This document shows, one piece after another, positions 43,271-51,826 of a DNA stretch of 64,000 bases. The translations under genes were made by a program, and so were the position numbers. Under the pieces are notes generated by a model that made no database searches, had not been told where the DNA came from, and worked only from the letters and a program-made list of their open reading frames with translations. The stretch lies in assembly GCA_019638455.1 (NCBI GenBank), contig JAHBTU010000001.1, positions 1,193,501 through 1,257,500 of the forward strand. The letters are read 5' to 3'. The DNA is from Saprospiraceae bacterium (GTDB taxonomy: Bacteria; Bacteroidota; Bacteroidia; Chitinophagales; Saprospiraceae). Every line of letters starts with the position of its first letter. Within the stretch, counting starts at the first letter, position 1.

Positions 43271-44614
43271 ATGAAAAGAATTGCCTCGCTTTTTGCCACC
43301 TTGCTCGCCTGTACCGCCCTGTTTGGCCAGACGAAAGACACTACTTTTTTGTTCTATGGCGAAGAAATCTCGACCCATCAAAGCCCGCGCTTCATGGACA
43401 GGTACGACGAGGTGTTCCGCACGATGGACCCCGCCCAGTGGATGTTCCGCTGGGATTTGACTGGCGGCTACGAGATAGGCACTGCGTTGAATTTGGGCAT
43501 CGAACACAAACTATCGCCCGCTTTTTCGCTGCAATTCGCTTATGGGCTGAGCGGAACCAACCGCTACGATTCCCTCTCGCCGCTTGTGCCTTTTCCCGAC
43601 CGCGATACATTCTTCTATCATCCGCTAAGCACATCACTGGCCATCCACCGTTTTGGCGTTCAGTCACGTTGGTACTACGACATGGCGCGGCGCATGAGAG
43701 CAGGTTTGAGCGCCAACAATTTCAGCGGCAACTACTTCGGGCTGGAGTTGGCCTACACCACTTTCGGACCGGGTTTGAGCGGTGAGGAGGCGCGTTTTGC
43801 TTCTGACCAAGCGACGGCGGCTTTGCGCTGGGGCTTGCAGCGGCGTCTTTCCCGGCACGGCTTCATGGATGTCAGTTTTGGTGTCGGTGCGCGGCGCTCC
43901 GGCGGGTTCGACGAGAGGGCATTAGGTCAGCGCAGTTATTGGGATTTTTTTGCCAACACGCAGTTTTCTCTTGGATTGGCACTTTATAGACCAAAAGCAG
44001 AAAAGAAGGCTTTGGAGTATTGTGACGTACTCCGCTGTTTCCGGGAAGAAAACCAAATGTTCAAGATTGACCTGTACAACCTTGTGAAAATCAGAGACAA
44101 AAACAATTTGAAAGGGAAAGCCTCGCTCGCGTGGGAGAGAAAACTTGGGCAGTCGCCATTTTCTGTTGAGTTGTTAGGGTTTGTGAAAGCGCGAAAAGAA
44201 GAGGTGGCCGCTGGCGAGAATTACAAATACGGCTATTCAGGCTGGGGATTTGGTGGGCATATCCAACCTCGCTTTTATTACAGTCTCAAAAAACGCATTG
44301 CCAAGGGCAAATCTGGCAACAATCTTTCTGGCGCTTATATCGCCCTGCATACTGCAATTGAGCGAAACACGGAAAAGCGTACTGACAGTGACAGGGGCTT
44401 TAAATCCGACTTTGACGGCACGGTGGATTATTTGAAAATGGGGCCAATGTGGGGGCTTCAATACCGGATTTTCAAGACTGGATTTATTGACCTAAACCTC
44501 GCATTTGTCGGTGGTACAGAACATCAGGACGGTATTAAAGACGGCAAAAAACACATCTACGAGACACGCTCTTTTGAAATTACAGGAGGCCTACGCGTCG
44601 GGTTGGCTTTTTGA
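43271..44614 (+). CDS. beta-barrel-like outer-membrane protein, tandem paralog 1
   Basis: The protein has 447 residues. A signal peptide ends near LFGQ. The sequence ends LRVGLAF, with the terminal aromatic residue of outer-membrane barrels. It is internally duplicated. The first half has QSRWYYDMARRM, LSANNFSGNYFGLELAYT and WGLQRRLSRHGFMDVSFG. The second has QPRFYYSLKKRI, KSGNNLSGAYIALHTA and WGLQYRIFKTGFIDLNLA. A conserved YCDVLRCFREE (two cysteines five apart) lies between the halves. No known family is recognised. It is the first of three adjacent paralogs. Confidence 0.75.
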   Translation: MKRIASLFATLLACTALFGQTKDTTFLFYGEEISTHQSPRFMDRYDEVFRTMDPAQWMFRWDLTGGYEIGTALNLGIEHKLSPAFSLQFAYGLSGTNRYDSLSPLVPFPDRDTFFYHPLSTSLAIHRFGVQSRWYYDMARRMRAGLSANNFSGNYFGLELAYTTFGPGLSGEEARFASDQATAALRWGLQRRLSRHGFMDVSFGVGARRSGGFDERALGQRSYWDFFANTQFSLGLALYRPKAEKKALEYCDVLRCFREENQMFKIDLYNLVKIRDKNNLKGKASLAWERKLGQSPFSVELLGFVKARKEEVAAGENYKYGYSGWGFGGHIQPRFYYSLKKRIAKGKSGNNLSGAYIALHTAIERNTEKRTDSDRGFKSDFDGTVDYLKMGPMWGLQYRIFKTGFIDLNLAFVGGTEHQDGIKDGKKHIYETRSFEITGGLRVGLAF

Positions 44615-44640
44615 AAAATAGAGCACAAAATCAAATTTTC

Positions 44641-45933
44641 ATGAAAATCATCCTCGCCATTCTCATCACCACAGCCACTTGTGCAATCGCTTTCGGCCAA
44701 TCAAATGACACCACATTTGTCAGCATCGGCCAAGACACCAGTCGTTTTGAAAAACAGCGTTTCATTGACCGCTATAATTATGTGTTCGGCACTCATCAAC
44801 CAGCTCGATGGATATTCAAATGGGACGCAGGCAGTATGTTGCCAGTTGATGAAAGGGGACTGCGGCTCGATGCTGAATATAAAATCAGCCAAGCCATCTC
44901 ACTCAATGCTTCTTATGGGCTGGGATTCAGTATGAATAGCAGTTTGTTTGATGGCGGAGACCTGACATTTGTCGCTCACCGATTTCGGGCAGAGTCGCGT
45001 TGGTATTTTGATATGCGAAGACGCATCCTCAATGGGCGGAGCGCCAACAATTTCAGCGGCAATTATCTCGGTCTCGAATGGGCACAGGACATAAGGATTC
45101 GCAAAAGCGATGCAACACTGCCTCAAAGCATATATCACGGTGTTAGCGCCCGATTTGGAATACAAAGACGGTTATTCCGATATGGCTATTTTGACATATC
45201 GTATGGCATAGGCTTCAGAGAATACCCCCAGACAGTTTTTTACAGAGGCCATGTCGGCATCTATACCGATGCCCGGCTGGGAGTAGGGTTTGCCTTGACA
45301 AGCCCCAAACCAGAGATGACAGACAAGGCGGCCTATTGTAATGTTTTCCAGTGTTTTAGAGAGGAGAAACGAATGTTTAAAATTGATTTGTTCAATCTTT
45401 TCCGTGCCGCCACTCTGGACAGAATACAAGGCTCCCTGCGGGTGGCTGTTGAGCAAAAATTGGGCGAATCTCCTTTTTCTATTGAGGGGCAAATAAGGTT
45501 GGACGGTAGCTATTATAGCTTCGAGTATGATAGGTATAATAATTCACCCCTCTACAGAACCTTTAAATCAAACACAATAGGCATAGGGGGGCATTTGCAG
45601 GGTCGCTACTACTACGGGTTGAAACGCCGCATTGCAACTGGGAAATCCGGCAACAACTTGTCAGGGGCATACTTTGCAGGGCAAGTTGACTTGAATCAAA
45701 GCAACACCCAATATACAATCCAAAATAGCAACGGAACGACAAGCAAACAGGCAGCAACTTTCAATCGGAAAAGCGCGGGGTTGCTGTGGGGAATCCAGCA
45801 CCGCATATTTGACAACGGCTTTGTTGACCTGAATTTTGGTGCCTCTATCGGCAACGACAAATCATCCTCCCAACCGAAAGAACGAACCTTGATTTACCTG
45901 CTTAGCGCACTGCGCATCGGATTGGCTTTTTAA
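44641..45933 (+). CDS. beta-barrel-like outer-membrane protein, tandem paralog 2
   Basis: The protein has 430 residues from the ATG at 44641, which starts the signal peptide (MKIILAILITTATCAIAFGQ). A TTG at 44611 in the same frame overlaps the previous stop and is unlikely. It has the same design as paralog 1: QRFIDRYNYVFGTHQPARWIFKW near the N-terminus, RSANNFSGNYLGLEWA in the first half, YCNVFQCFREEKRMFKIDLFN in the middle, KSGNNLSGAYFAGQ and WGIQHRIFDNGFVDLNFG in the second, and LRIGLAF at the end. It has diverged more from paralogs 1 and 3 than they have from each other. Function unknown. Confidence 0.75.
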   Translation: MKIILAILITTATCAIAFGQSNDTTFVSIGQDTSRFEKQRFIDRYNYVFGTHQPARWIFKWDAGSMLPVDERGLRLDAEYKISQAISLNASYGLGFSMNSSLFDGGDLTFVAHRFRAESRWYFDMRRRILNGRSANNFSGNYLGLEWAQDIRIRKSDATLPQSIYHGVSARFGIQRRLFRYGYFDISYGIGFREYPQTVFYRGHVGIYTDARLGVGFALTSPKPEMTDKAAYCNVFQCFREEKRMFKIDLFNLFRAATLDRIQGSLRVAVEQKLGESPFSIEGQIRLDGSYYSFEYDRYNNSPLYRTFKSNTIGIGGHLQGRYYYGLKRRIATGKSGNNLSGAYFAGQVDLNQSNTQYTIQNSNGTTSKQAATFNRKSAGLLWGIQHRIFDNGFVDLNFGASIGNDKSSSQPKERTLIYLLSALRIGLAF

Positions 45934-45957
45934 ATCAGTACAAAATTTGAGAAATCC

Positions 45958-47300
45958 ATGAAACATACCGCACTGACATTTTCTGCTCTTCTAACCTGCG
46001 TACTCTGTTGGGTCAGACCAATGATACCACTTTCATCATCGTCAGCCAAGAAGCAGGTGCGTTTGAAAAACAACGTTTTGGCGATGAATACGACCGAGTA
46101 TTCGGCACCATGGTGCCAGCTCGATGGGCATTCAAATGGTACATTTTAGGCGAATCTGACAATAGTGATTTGACAAGTGCAGCCAGCGTCGAACACAAAT
46201 TGTCGTCTTCATTTTCAATGCAGTTTGGGCTGGGGTTAGGACTTATCAATCGCTACGATACTTTTCCACTTATCCTGCCGCCTCCTTTTCCCGACGATCT
46301 GCCAGCAGTGCCGCGAAGTTTAAGGGTGTTTGCCTATCAACTCAATCTGCAACCACGCTGGTATTATCAAATGGGTAAGGGCGTAAGGGAAGGCCGCAGC
46401 GCCAATAATTTCAGCGGCAATTATCTCGGTTTGCAACTTGCATACACCCATTATGGCTCAAACCTCAGCGGTGAAGAGACTCGCCTCGCTTCCGACCAAC
46501 TCACGATGGCTTTGCGCTGGGGGTGGCAACGCCGGTTGTTTCGGAGGGGTTTTTCCGAAGTCAGCTTCGGCATCGGCGCCCGGTATTCGGATGGATTTGA
46601 CCAAGCAACTTTGCAGCAACGTGCGTACTGGGACCTCTATGCCAATACACAGTTTTCTTTCGGCTTGGCCACTTTCAAGCCGAAAGACGAAAAACAAGAT
46701 TTAGCCTATTGCGATGCCCTGCGATGCTTTCGCGACGAAGTGCAAATGCTCAAAATTGACCTTTACAATCTCTTGCGAATTGCAGACAAGGACAACTTGA
46801 AAGGCACGGCATCCCTCGCTTTTGAGCGAAAATTGGGACAGTCTCCATTTTCCGTCGAATTGCTGGGGTATGCCCGCATGCGTCAGGAGGTCAGCACTCA
46901 ATACGTTTCTGAATACAATTTTTCCGGCTGGGGTTTTGGCGGCCACGTTCAGCCCCGGTTTTATTTCAATTTGAAAAAACGCATCGCCACCGGAAAGTCG
47001 GGCAACAACCTTTCTGGGCCATACATTGCTTTGCAAACCGCATTTGAGCATAGCACCGAAGAGCGCACGCAGGTTGTGGGAAATACAATAACCTATCTCG
47101 AAGACACCAAAGACGCTTGGAATATCGGCCCACTCTGCGGTATTCAATACCGTTTTTTCAAAAATGGATTTATTGACCTGAACCTTGGCCTAGTCGGTGG
47201 CCCACATCGCAGAAAAGGTGTTCAGGACGGAAACGACTATTCCGCAGAATTAACCCCCGTAAGATTCACAAGCAGCTTTCGCGTCGGGTTAGCTTTTTGA
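45958..47300 (+). CDS. beta-barrel-like protein, tandem paralog 3, signal peptide out of frame
   Basis: The body from about 46008 to 47300 reads like paralogs 1 and 2 (GQTNDTTFIIVSQ, QRFGDEYDRVFGTMVPARWAFKW, RSANNFSGNYLGLQLAYT, YCDALRCFRDE, KSGNNLSGPYIALQTA, FRVGLAF). The expected signal peptide is present from ATG 45958 (MKHTALTFSALLTCVLC) but in another frame. Joining the two requires one extra base near 46003-46010 (CTCTGTTGGGT). As it stands, translation from the ATG stops early, and a start at TTG 46008 would make a protein without a signal. A one-base deletion, a slippery site or a sequencing error are all possible. Paralog 1 shares the same middle and C-terminal segments more closely than paralog 2. 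Confidence 0.75.
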
Positions 47301-47343
47301 AAAACAAAACTCGCCCGACAGCTCCTAATGCTGACGGGCGAGT
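47299..47343 (-). terminator. intrinsic terminator of prfB
   Basis: ACTCGCCCGACAGC at 47309-47322 pairs with 47330-47343 with one mismatch, loop TCCTAAT. On the minus strand the stem is followed by TTTGTTTTTC. It lies between the convergent ends of paralog 3 and prfB and may serve both. Confidence 0.8.
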
Positions 47344-47372
47344 TAAAATCGCAAGTCGTACCTCGAAAATCA

Positions 47373-48480
47373 TCAATCCTCCACTTCCACCGCCGTCGGA
47401 TTTCGTTCCCACATCAAATATGCTTTGAGGAAGCCGTCAAGGTCTCCATCGAGCACAGCGTCGGGGTTGTGCACCTTGTGGCCGGAGCGGAGGTCTTTCA
47501 CCCAGCGGTCGTCGAGCACATAGGAGCGGATTTGGCTCCCCCACTCTATTTTGCTTTTGCCCGCCTCGATTTTGTCTTTCTCGGCTTGGCGCTTGCGCAA
47601 TTCGAGTTCGTAGAGGCGACTTTTAAGCAAAGTCATCGCAATCTCGCGGTTGCGGTGCTGGCTGCGGTCTTGCTGACATTCGGCCACGATGCCCGTTGGG
47701 ATGTGCGTGACACGCACGGCGGATTCCGTCCGGTTGACATGCTGCCCACCTGCGCCGGATGCGCGAAAAACGTCCCATTTCAAGTCGTCTGGACTGATTT
47801 TCACTTCGATTTCGTCGTCTTCGATGAGAGGATAGACGAATACGGAAGAAAACGAGGTCTGGCGCTTGCCCTGTGCATTGAACGGGCTGATGCGCACGAG
47901 ACGATGTACGCCGTTCTCGCCTTTCAGCCAGCCGTAGGCATAGTCGCCCCGGATTTCGATGCTCGCCGATTTGATGCCTGCCTCGTCGCCGTCCTGTTCA
48001 AAGAGTTCAATGACTTTGAAGCCTGCTTTTTCAGCCCACATCTTATACATCCGCAGCAGCATGGCCGACCAGTCACAGGCCTCCGTGCCGCCCGCGCCCG
48101 CGTTGATGTTGAGCACGGCGTTCATGGAGTCCTCTTTTTGATTGAGCGTGCTGCGGAATTCGGCATCGGCCAAAATTTGGGCGGTTTTGGCATACTGTGC
48201 CTCTACTTCGGCCTCGTCGGCCAAGCCTTCTTTCTGAAACTCGTAAAGGCCTTCGAGGTCGTCCACTTCTCGGGCGAGGCTGGCGTATTCATCGAGCCAT
48301 TTCTTGTTGAGGCCGATTTTGCGCTGGATGGCTTCGGCGCGTTTGGGGTCGTTCCAAAATGTGGGGTCGAGGGTTTGGCTGGTCAGGTCTTCGACTTCTC
48401 TGGCGCGGTTGTCCACGTCAAAGATACCTCCTTAAGACCGCCAGCTTATCCTTCAACTCTTTGAGTTGTTCGATAGTCAT
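47373..48480 (-). CDS. prfB: peptide chain release factor 2, with programmed +1 frameshift
   Basis: RF2 ends translation at UGA and UAA. The main frame (from about 48417) has the SPF recognition motif LVRISPFNAQGK and the catalytic GGQ in GAGGQHVNRTESAVR. Upstream on the minus strand a short frame starts at ATG 48480 (MTIEQLKELKDKLAVLRRYL) and ends with CTT TGA; the TGA is 48418-48420. A +1 shift there (CTTTGAC) continues as DVDNRAREVEDL in the main frame. An AGGAGG (48427-48432) sits just before, as in the known autoregulatory site. When RF2 is scarce, ribosomes pause and shift, restoring synthesis. The full protein is about 368 residues. A run of ten C bases lies about 25 bases upstream of the ATG on the coding strand. 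Confidence 0.96.
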
Positions 48481-48520
48481 GGCAAAAATTTTTGATGGTG
48501 TGGTTGGGGGGGGGGAATTT

Positions 48521-48590
48521 GGGGATTTGTTGATTTGGTTTGTTAGTTGCAAGGCTATTGTGTTTCAATTAACCAAATCAACAAACCCCC
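48521..48590 (-). terminator. long inverted repeat between the FKBP gene and prfB
   Basis: 20-base arms at 48521-48540 and 48571-48590 pair with one mismatch and a 30-base loop. The minus-strand transcript leaving the FKBP gene would form it before prfB. No T-run follows on that strand, so termination is not certain. Confidence 0.5.
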
Positions 48591-48597
48591 ATTTTTT

Positions 48598-49491
48598 TTA
48601 CAACACCTCAATGTAGAAAACCAGCTCTGCGTTGGGCGGTATGGAGCCTTGGCCGTTTTCGCCGTAGGCAAGATTGGACGGGATGAACAAATAGGCTTTG
48701 GCGCCGTGGTTGAGCGTAAGCACCCCTTCGTCGAAGCCCGGAATCATCTGCCCAACACCTGCGCTAAACGGCAGGGGCTGGCCGCGTTCAAAAGAGTTGT
48801 CGAACATGGTGCCATTGGTCAGCACACCATAATAGTGTGTTTTGACGGGTTCGCCTTGTTTGATGGGAGAGCCACTGCCCTTGTCCACCGTGAGTATTTT
48901 CAAGCCGGAAGGTGTGGTGGTCAGTTTGCTTTTCAATTTGCCGGCACGATAGTCGGCAGCGGTGGCTTTCACCATGGTGGCTACGCCAGCAGCGCGAGCG
49001 ATGGCTTCCTCTCCAGCTTTTTGCTCTTCCATGGCCCGCTGTTGCGCCTCGGCCATTTTTTGCTGGACTTCCTCTTGGGACACGATTTTCTCCAAGACGA
49101 TTTCGTAGCGGACCTCTTTTTCGGTTTGCAGCGACTTGGGGACAAACTGCTGCAAAAACGAGTCTATTTTCTCATAGATAGTGACGCTATCGCCTACCCC
49201 TGAGAGCAAGAGCGCATCGTAAACAGCTGGGACGCGCTGCGGTAGCTTGTCGGCTGCGGGTAGTTCGTATTCGCGGGGGCCACCGAAGTTGACGCGCGTG
49301 CTGCCCATCAGCGAGTCGCCGATGTATGCCTCGAAGTGGAACAACACCGTTTGGCCGGGTTGGGGTTTTTCGCCGCCTTTATTGGTGTGGTTGACGTAGC
49401 GGAAGCCATGTTCCGTGGTGGTGCCATCTTGTTTGCAGGCGATTTGAGAGAGAAAAATGGCTGCGAGAGCCAGCATCAAAAATGTACGCAT
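48598..49491 (-). CDS. FKBP-type peptidyl-prolyl isomerase lipoprotein
   Basis: The protein has 297 residues from the ATG at 49491 (MRTFLMLALAAIFLSQIAC), which gives a lipoprotein signal. The ATG at 49551 would place 20 non-signal residues first. The C-terminal FKBP domain is complete: PVKTHYYGVLTNGTMFDNSFERGQPLPF, GVGQMIPGFDEGVLTLNHGAKAYLFIPSNLAYG, SIPPNAELVFYIEVL. The N-terminal half holds a second, degenerate FKBP-like segment (PGQTVLFHFEAYIGDSLMGSTRV). A charged, Gln/Glu/Ala-rich linker lies in between. It probably helps fold exported proteins in the periplasm. It lies downstream of the DHH gene on the same strand. Confidence 0.9.
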   Translation of the reverse strand: MRTFLMLALAAIFLSQIACKQDGTTTEHGFRYVNHTNKGGEKPQPGQTVLFHFEAYIGDSLMGSTRVNFGGPREYELPAADKLPQRVPAVYDALLLSGVGDSVTIYEKIDSFLQQFVPKSLQTEKEVRYEIVLEKIVSQEEVQQKMAEAQQRAMEEQKAGEEAIARAAGVATMVKATAADYRAGKLKSKLTTTPSGLKILTVDKGSGSPIKQGEPVKTHYYGVLTNGTMFDNSFERGQPLPFSAGVGQMIPGFDEGVLTLNHGAKAYLFIPSNLAYGENGQGSIPPNAELVFYIEVL

Positions 49492-49561
49492 TTTCTTGAA
49501 AATGAATGAGTGATGTGCCAAATTGTTGTGATAGTTGAGATTCGGGGGCAATTTAAGGTCT

Positions 49562-50569
49562 TTAATTTTTCAGCAATTGCTCTTTGTAGAGCGGCAACAG
49601 GTTCTTGAATTTTTCGATGGTTGCTTTGAGGCTGTCGTGCGAGTAAGCGCCTGAGGCGTTTTTGTGTCCGCCGCCGTTGAAATGTTTTTTGCAAATTTCC
49701 TGCACGTCGAGGTCGCCTTTGGAGCGCAGGCTCAATTTCACCACCGTCGGTTGATTGTGGATGAAGGCAGCGAGCCGCACGTCTTTGATGGTCAGCAGGT
49801 AATTGACGATGCCCTCTGCATCGCCGCGCTGAATGTTGAATTGCTCATAGTCTTTCTTCGAGAGCCATATCAGCGCCGTCCGAAATTCGGGGTAATACTC
49901 AAAACGGTTGGAGAGGCAATGGCCTAGCAAACGCAGATTTTTCTCCTTTTGGGAATTGAAAATCATGTCTTGCACCGCAGTGTCGTTCACGCCGCGCTCC
50001 ACCAAGTCGGCTGCTATCCGATACACGAGCGGATTGGTGGCATGGCGAAAGGAACCTGTGTCGGTCACCAGACCTGTGAAGATGCACTCGCCAACGGCCG
50101 GGTTGAGCTTCTGCCCGTCTCCCATGCCGATGATGAACCGATACACCAGTTCACAGGTACTGCTTGCCTCTGGTTCACTGAAGATATAGTCGGCCATCGG
50201 GTCTGGATAGAGGTGGTGGTCAATCAAAATGCGTTCGCCGGGCAAGTTCTTCATAAAGTCGCCCAACTTGTCTATTCGGCTCAACTGGTTGAAATCGAGA
50301 TAGATGAACAGGTTTTTCTTGGTCAGGACGTGCTTGCATTCCTCTGTGTGAATGTCCCACACCAAAATATCGTCGGCACCCGGCATCACTTCAAACTCTT
50401 CTGGAAATTCGGATGGAAACAACACATGAACGGTGTGGCCATATTGCTCCAAATAGTGCCGCATGGCAAGACTGCTGCCTATCGCATCACCGTCGGGATT
50501 GCGATGCGATAGGATGGCTACATTCTGTGGATGATGAAGCAGTTGCTTCAGTTTTGCTGGAATCTCCAT
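49562..50569 (-). CDS. DHH-family phosphoesterase, NrnA-like oligoribonuclease
   Basis: The protein has 335 residues from the ATG at 50569 (MEIPAKLKQLL). An ATG 75 bases earlier would add residues not found in the family. Motifs: NVAILSHRNPDGDAIGSSLAM (metal-binding aspartates), LFIYLDFNQLSRID, the DHH motif ILIDHHLYPDP, GLVTDTGSFRHA, and the DHHA1 domain LSLRSKGDLDVQEICKKHFNGGGHKNASGAY. NrnA-type enzymes degrade short RNAs or convert pAp or cyclic di-nucleotide breakdown products. Which substrate applies here is not decided by sequence. It is divergent from ndk, with a promoter candidate of its own. Confidence 0.92.
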   Translation of the reverse strand: MEIPAKLKQLLHHPQNVAILSHRNPDGDAIGSSLAMRHYLEQYGHTVHVLFPSEFPEEFEVMPGADDILVWDIHTEECKHVLTKKNLFIYLDFNQLSRIDKLGDFMKNLPGERILIDHHLYPDPMADYIFSEPEASSTCELVYRFIIGMGDGQKLNPAVGECIFTGLVTDTGSFRHATNPLVYRIAADLVERGVNDTAVQDMIFNSQKEKNLRLLGHCLSNRFEYYPEFRTALIWLSKKDYEQFNIQRGDAEGIVNYLLTIKDVRLAAFIHNQPTVVKLSLRSKGDLDVQEICKKHFNGGGHKNASGAYSHDSLKATIEKFKNLLPLYKEQLLKN

Positions 50570-50663
50570 CAAAGAGGTTTGAAGTTGGCAAACAAGCGTA
50601 TCTTTTTGAAAGAACTTGATAGCCCAACGCCCGATTTTTGACAAGGCCTTTCAAAAAGGCGGG

Positions 50664-50699
50664 CAAAAGTACGCCGTTCCGACTTGAATTGCGGGTCAA
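50664..50699 (-). promoter_or_regulatory. possible promoter of the DHH phosphoesterase gene
   Basis: On the minus strand TACTTTTG lies at 50671-50664 and TTG at 50699-50697, with a spacer of 25 bases, which is on the long side. The start codon is about 95 bases downstream. Confidence 0.4.
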
Positions 50700-50738
50700 C
50701 CAGATATTATTTTTCTGAAAACCTTTTTTTGCCCCTCA

Positions 50739-50766
50739 TTTGAAATAAAATCTTGCTCTACCTTTG
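50739..50766 (+). promoter_or_regulatory. Bacteroidetes-type promoter for ndk
   Basis: TTTG at 50739-50742 and TACCTTTG at 50759-50766 have a 16-base spacer. The ndk ATG follows 46 bases after the -7 box. Confidence 0.6.
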
Positions 50767-50812
50767 CGCGGCTTTCATCAAATCCATCATTCATCACTCA
50801 CAATTGTTTGTA

Positions 50813-51232
50813 ATGGCAGGAAACCGCACATTTACCATGATTAAGCCTGACGCTGTGCGTGCTGGCAATATCGGCAACATTCTCCAGATGATAAACGCCG
50901 CGGGCTTCCGCATCGTGGCCATGAAATTGACCAAACTTAGCCTCGAAAAGGCGGGTGAATTTTACGCCGTTCACCGCGAGCGCCCATTTTATGGGGAGCT
51001 TTGCGAGTTTATGAGCAGCGGCCCCATCGTGGCGGCCATTTTGGAAAAAGAAAATGCCGTGGAAGATTTCCGCACCCTCATCGGAGCCACCAACCCCGCC
51101 AATGCCGCTCCCGGCACCATTCGCGCTCGCTATGCCACCAGTGTGGGCGAAAATGCGGTGCATGGCTCCGATAGCGACGAAAACGCAGCCATCGAATCTG
51201 CGTTTCATTTCGGCGGAGTGGAGATGTATTGA
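50813..51232 (+). CDS. ndk: nucleoside diphosphate kinase
   Basis: The enzyme transfers the gamma phosphate of ATP to nucleoside diphosphates through a phospho-histidine. The protein has 139 residues from the ATG at 50813. Family motifs: [20 protein letters not shown], the [13 protein letters not shown] strand, [46 protein letters not shown], and the active-site histidine in [22 protein letters not shown]. All substrate-binding residues that I know appear intact. It is monocistronic, with its own promoter. A repeat-containing gap follows. Confidence 0.97.
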   Translation: MAGNRTFTMIKPDAVRAGNIGNILQMINAAGFRIVAMKLTKLSLEKAGEFYAVHRERPFYGELCEFMSSGPIVAAILEKENAVEDFRTLIGATNPANAAPGTIRARYATSVGENAVHGSDSDENAAIESAFHFGGVEMY

Positions 51233-51270
51233 GGCTGGGGCCGTGATTCTTGACGGGTTTCTGCCGAGAT

Positions 51271-51350
51271 TTTTTTGACAGGATTGACAGGATGTGCAGG
51301 GTTGCTTTTGTTGTTTCCTAAACCTGCCAATCTTGTTTTTCCTGTCAAGA
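51271..51350. repeat. degenerate copy of the TTTTGACAGGAT hairpin repeat
   Basis: TTTTTTGACAGGATTGACAGGAT begins near 51271 and a worn inverted arm (AACCTGCCAATCTTG ... CCTGTCAAG) ends near 51350. It lies in the 277-base gap after ndk, where no gene is seen. Confidence 0.55.
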
Positions 51351-51404
51351 AAGGGAAAAAGAAAGTTGTCAGATGGTCATCGCTCGACCTTCGCCTCTGT
51401 GCAT

Positions 51405-51454
51405 TACTTTTGCGGAGGGTGTATCAAAGGATTGATGCACCCTCCGTTCTTTTT
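51405..51454 (+). terminator. strong hairpin-T-run terminator directly after a promoter-like box
   Basis: GGAGGGTGTATCAA at 51414-51427 pairs with TTGATGCACCCTCC at 51432-51445 (one G-T pair), followed by GTTCTTTTT. TACTTTTG at 51405-51412 immediately before it fits a -7 box. It can end transcripts from ndk or act as an attenuator for the next gene. Confidence 0.65.
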
Positions 51455-51509
51455 CCGAATGCCCCTTAGAAACTGTCTCTTGGAACTTTGAACCATCGCT
51501 TTTGAGATT

Positions 51510-51809
51510 ATGCTGAACCAAAATAAAATTTGGACGGGTCTGCTCGTCGGCTTGGTGTTGCCCATCCTGGGAGCCATTCTTATTTTCAACATATTCAAGC
51601 TCCTCGCCGCGCTTGGCGGTGCGAGTGGGGAGGGCTTCACGCCCAATTTCCGCGAACGCACCAGCCTTGTCATCGCATTTGCGCTCAATTTGTTTCCCAT
51701 GAACCTCTTCCGCAAACGGCGTTGGGATTTGGCCATGCGCGGCGTGGTGATAGCCACTACCCTTTTGGCGTTTGCTTGGGTGGCATACTACTACTTGAAC
51801 TTGTTTTAG
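51510..51809 (+). CDS. small three-helix membrane protein, unknown
   Basis: The protein has 99 residues. Hydrophobic segments at about 9-33 (TGLLVGLVLPILGAILIFNI), 51-64 (TSLVIAFALNLFPM) and 78-97 (GVVIATTLLAFAWVAYYYL) suggest three membrane passes, with a basic loop FRKRRWD between the last two. I recall similar short membrane proteins in Bacteroidota but no function. It lies downstream of the terminator at 51414 and convergent with the ABM-fold gene. Confidence 0.7.
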   Translation: MLNQNKIWTGLLVGLVLPILGAILIFNIFKLLAALGGASGEGFTPNFRERTSLVIAFALNLFPMNLFRKRRWDLAMRGVVIATTLLAFAWVAYYYLNLF

Positions 51810-51826
51810 AAAAAAAACTTGGCGCT

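Noticed and set aside
47328..48464. 378-codon open frame on the plus strand
   Set aside because: It is antisense to prfB, whose GGQ and SPF motifs and frameshift site are certain.
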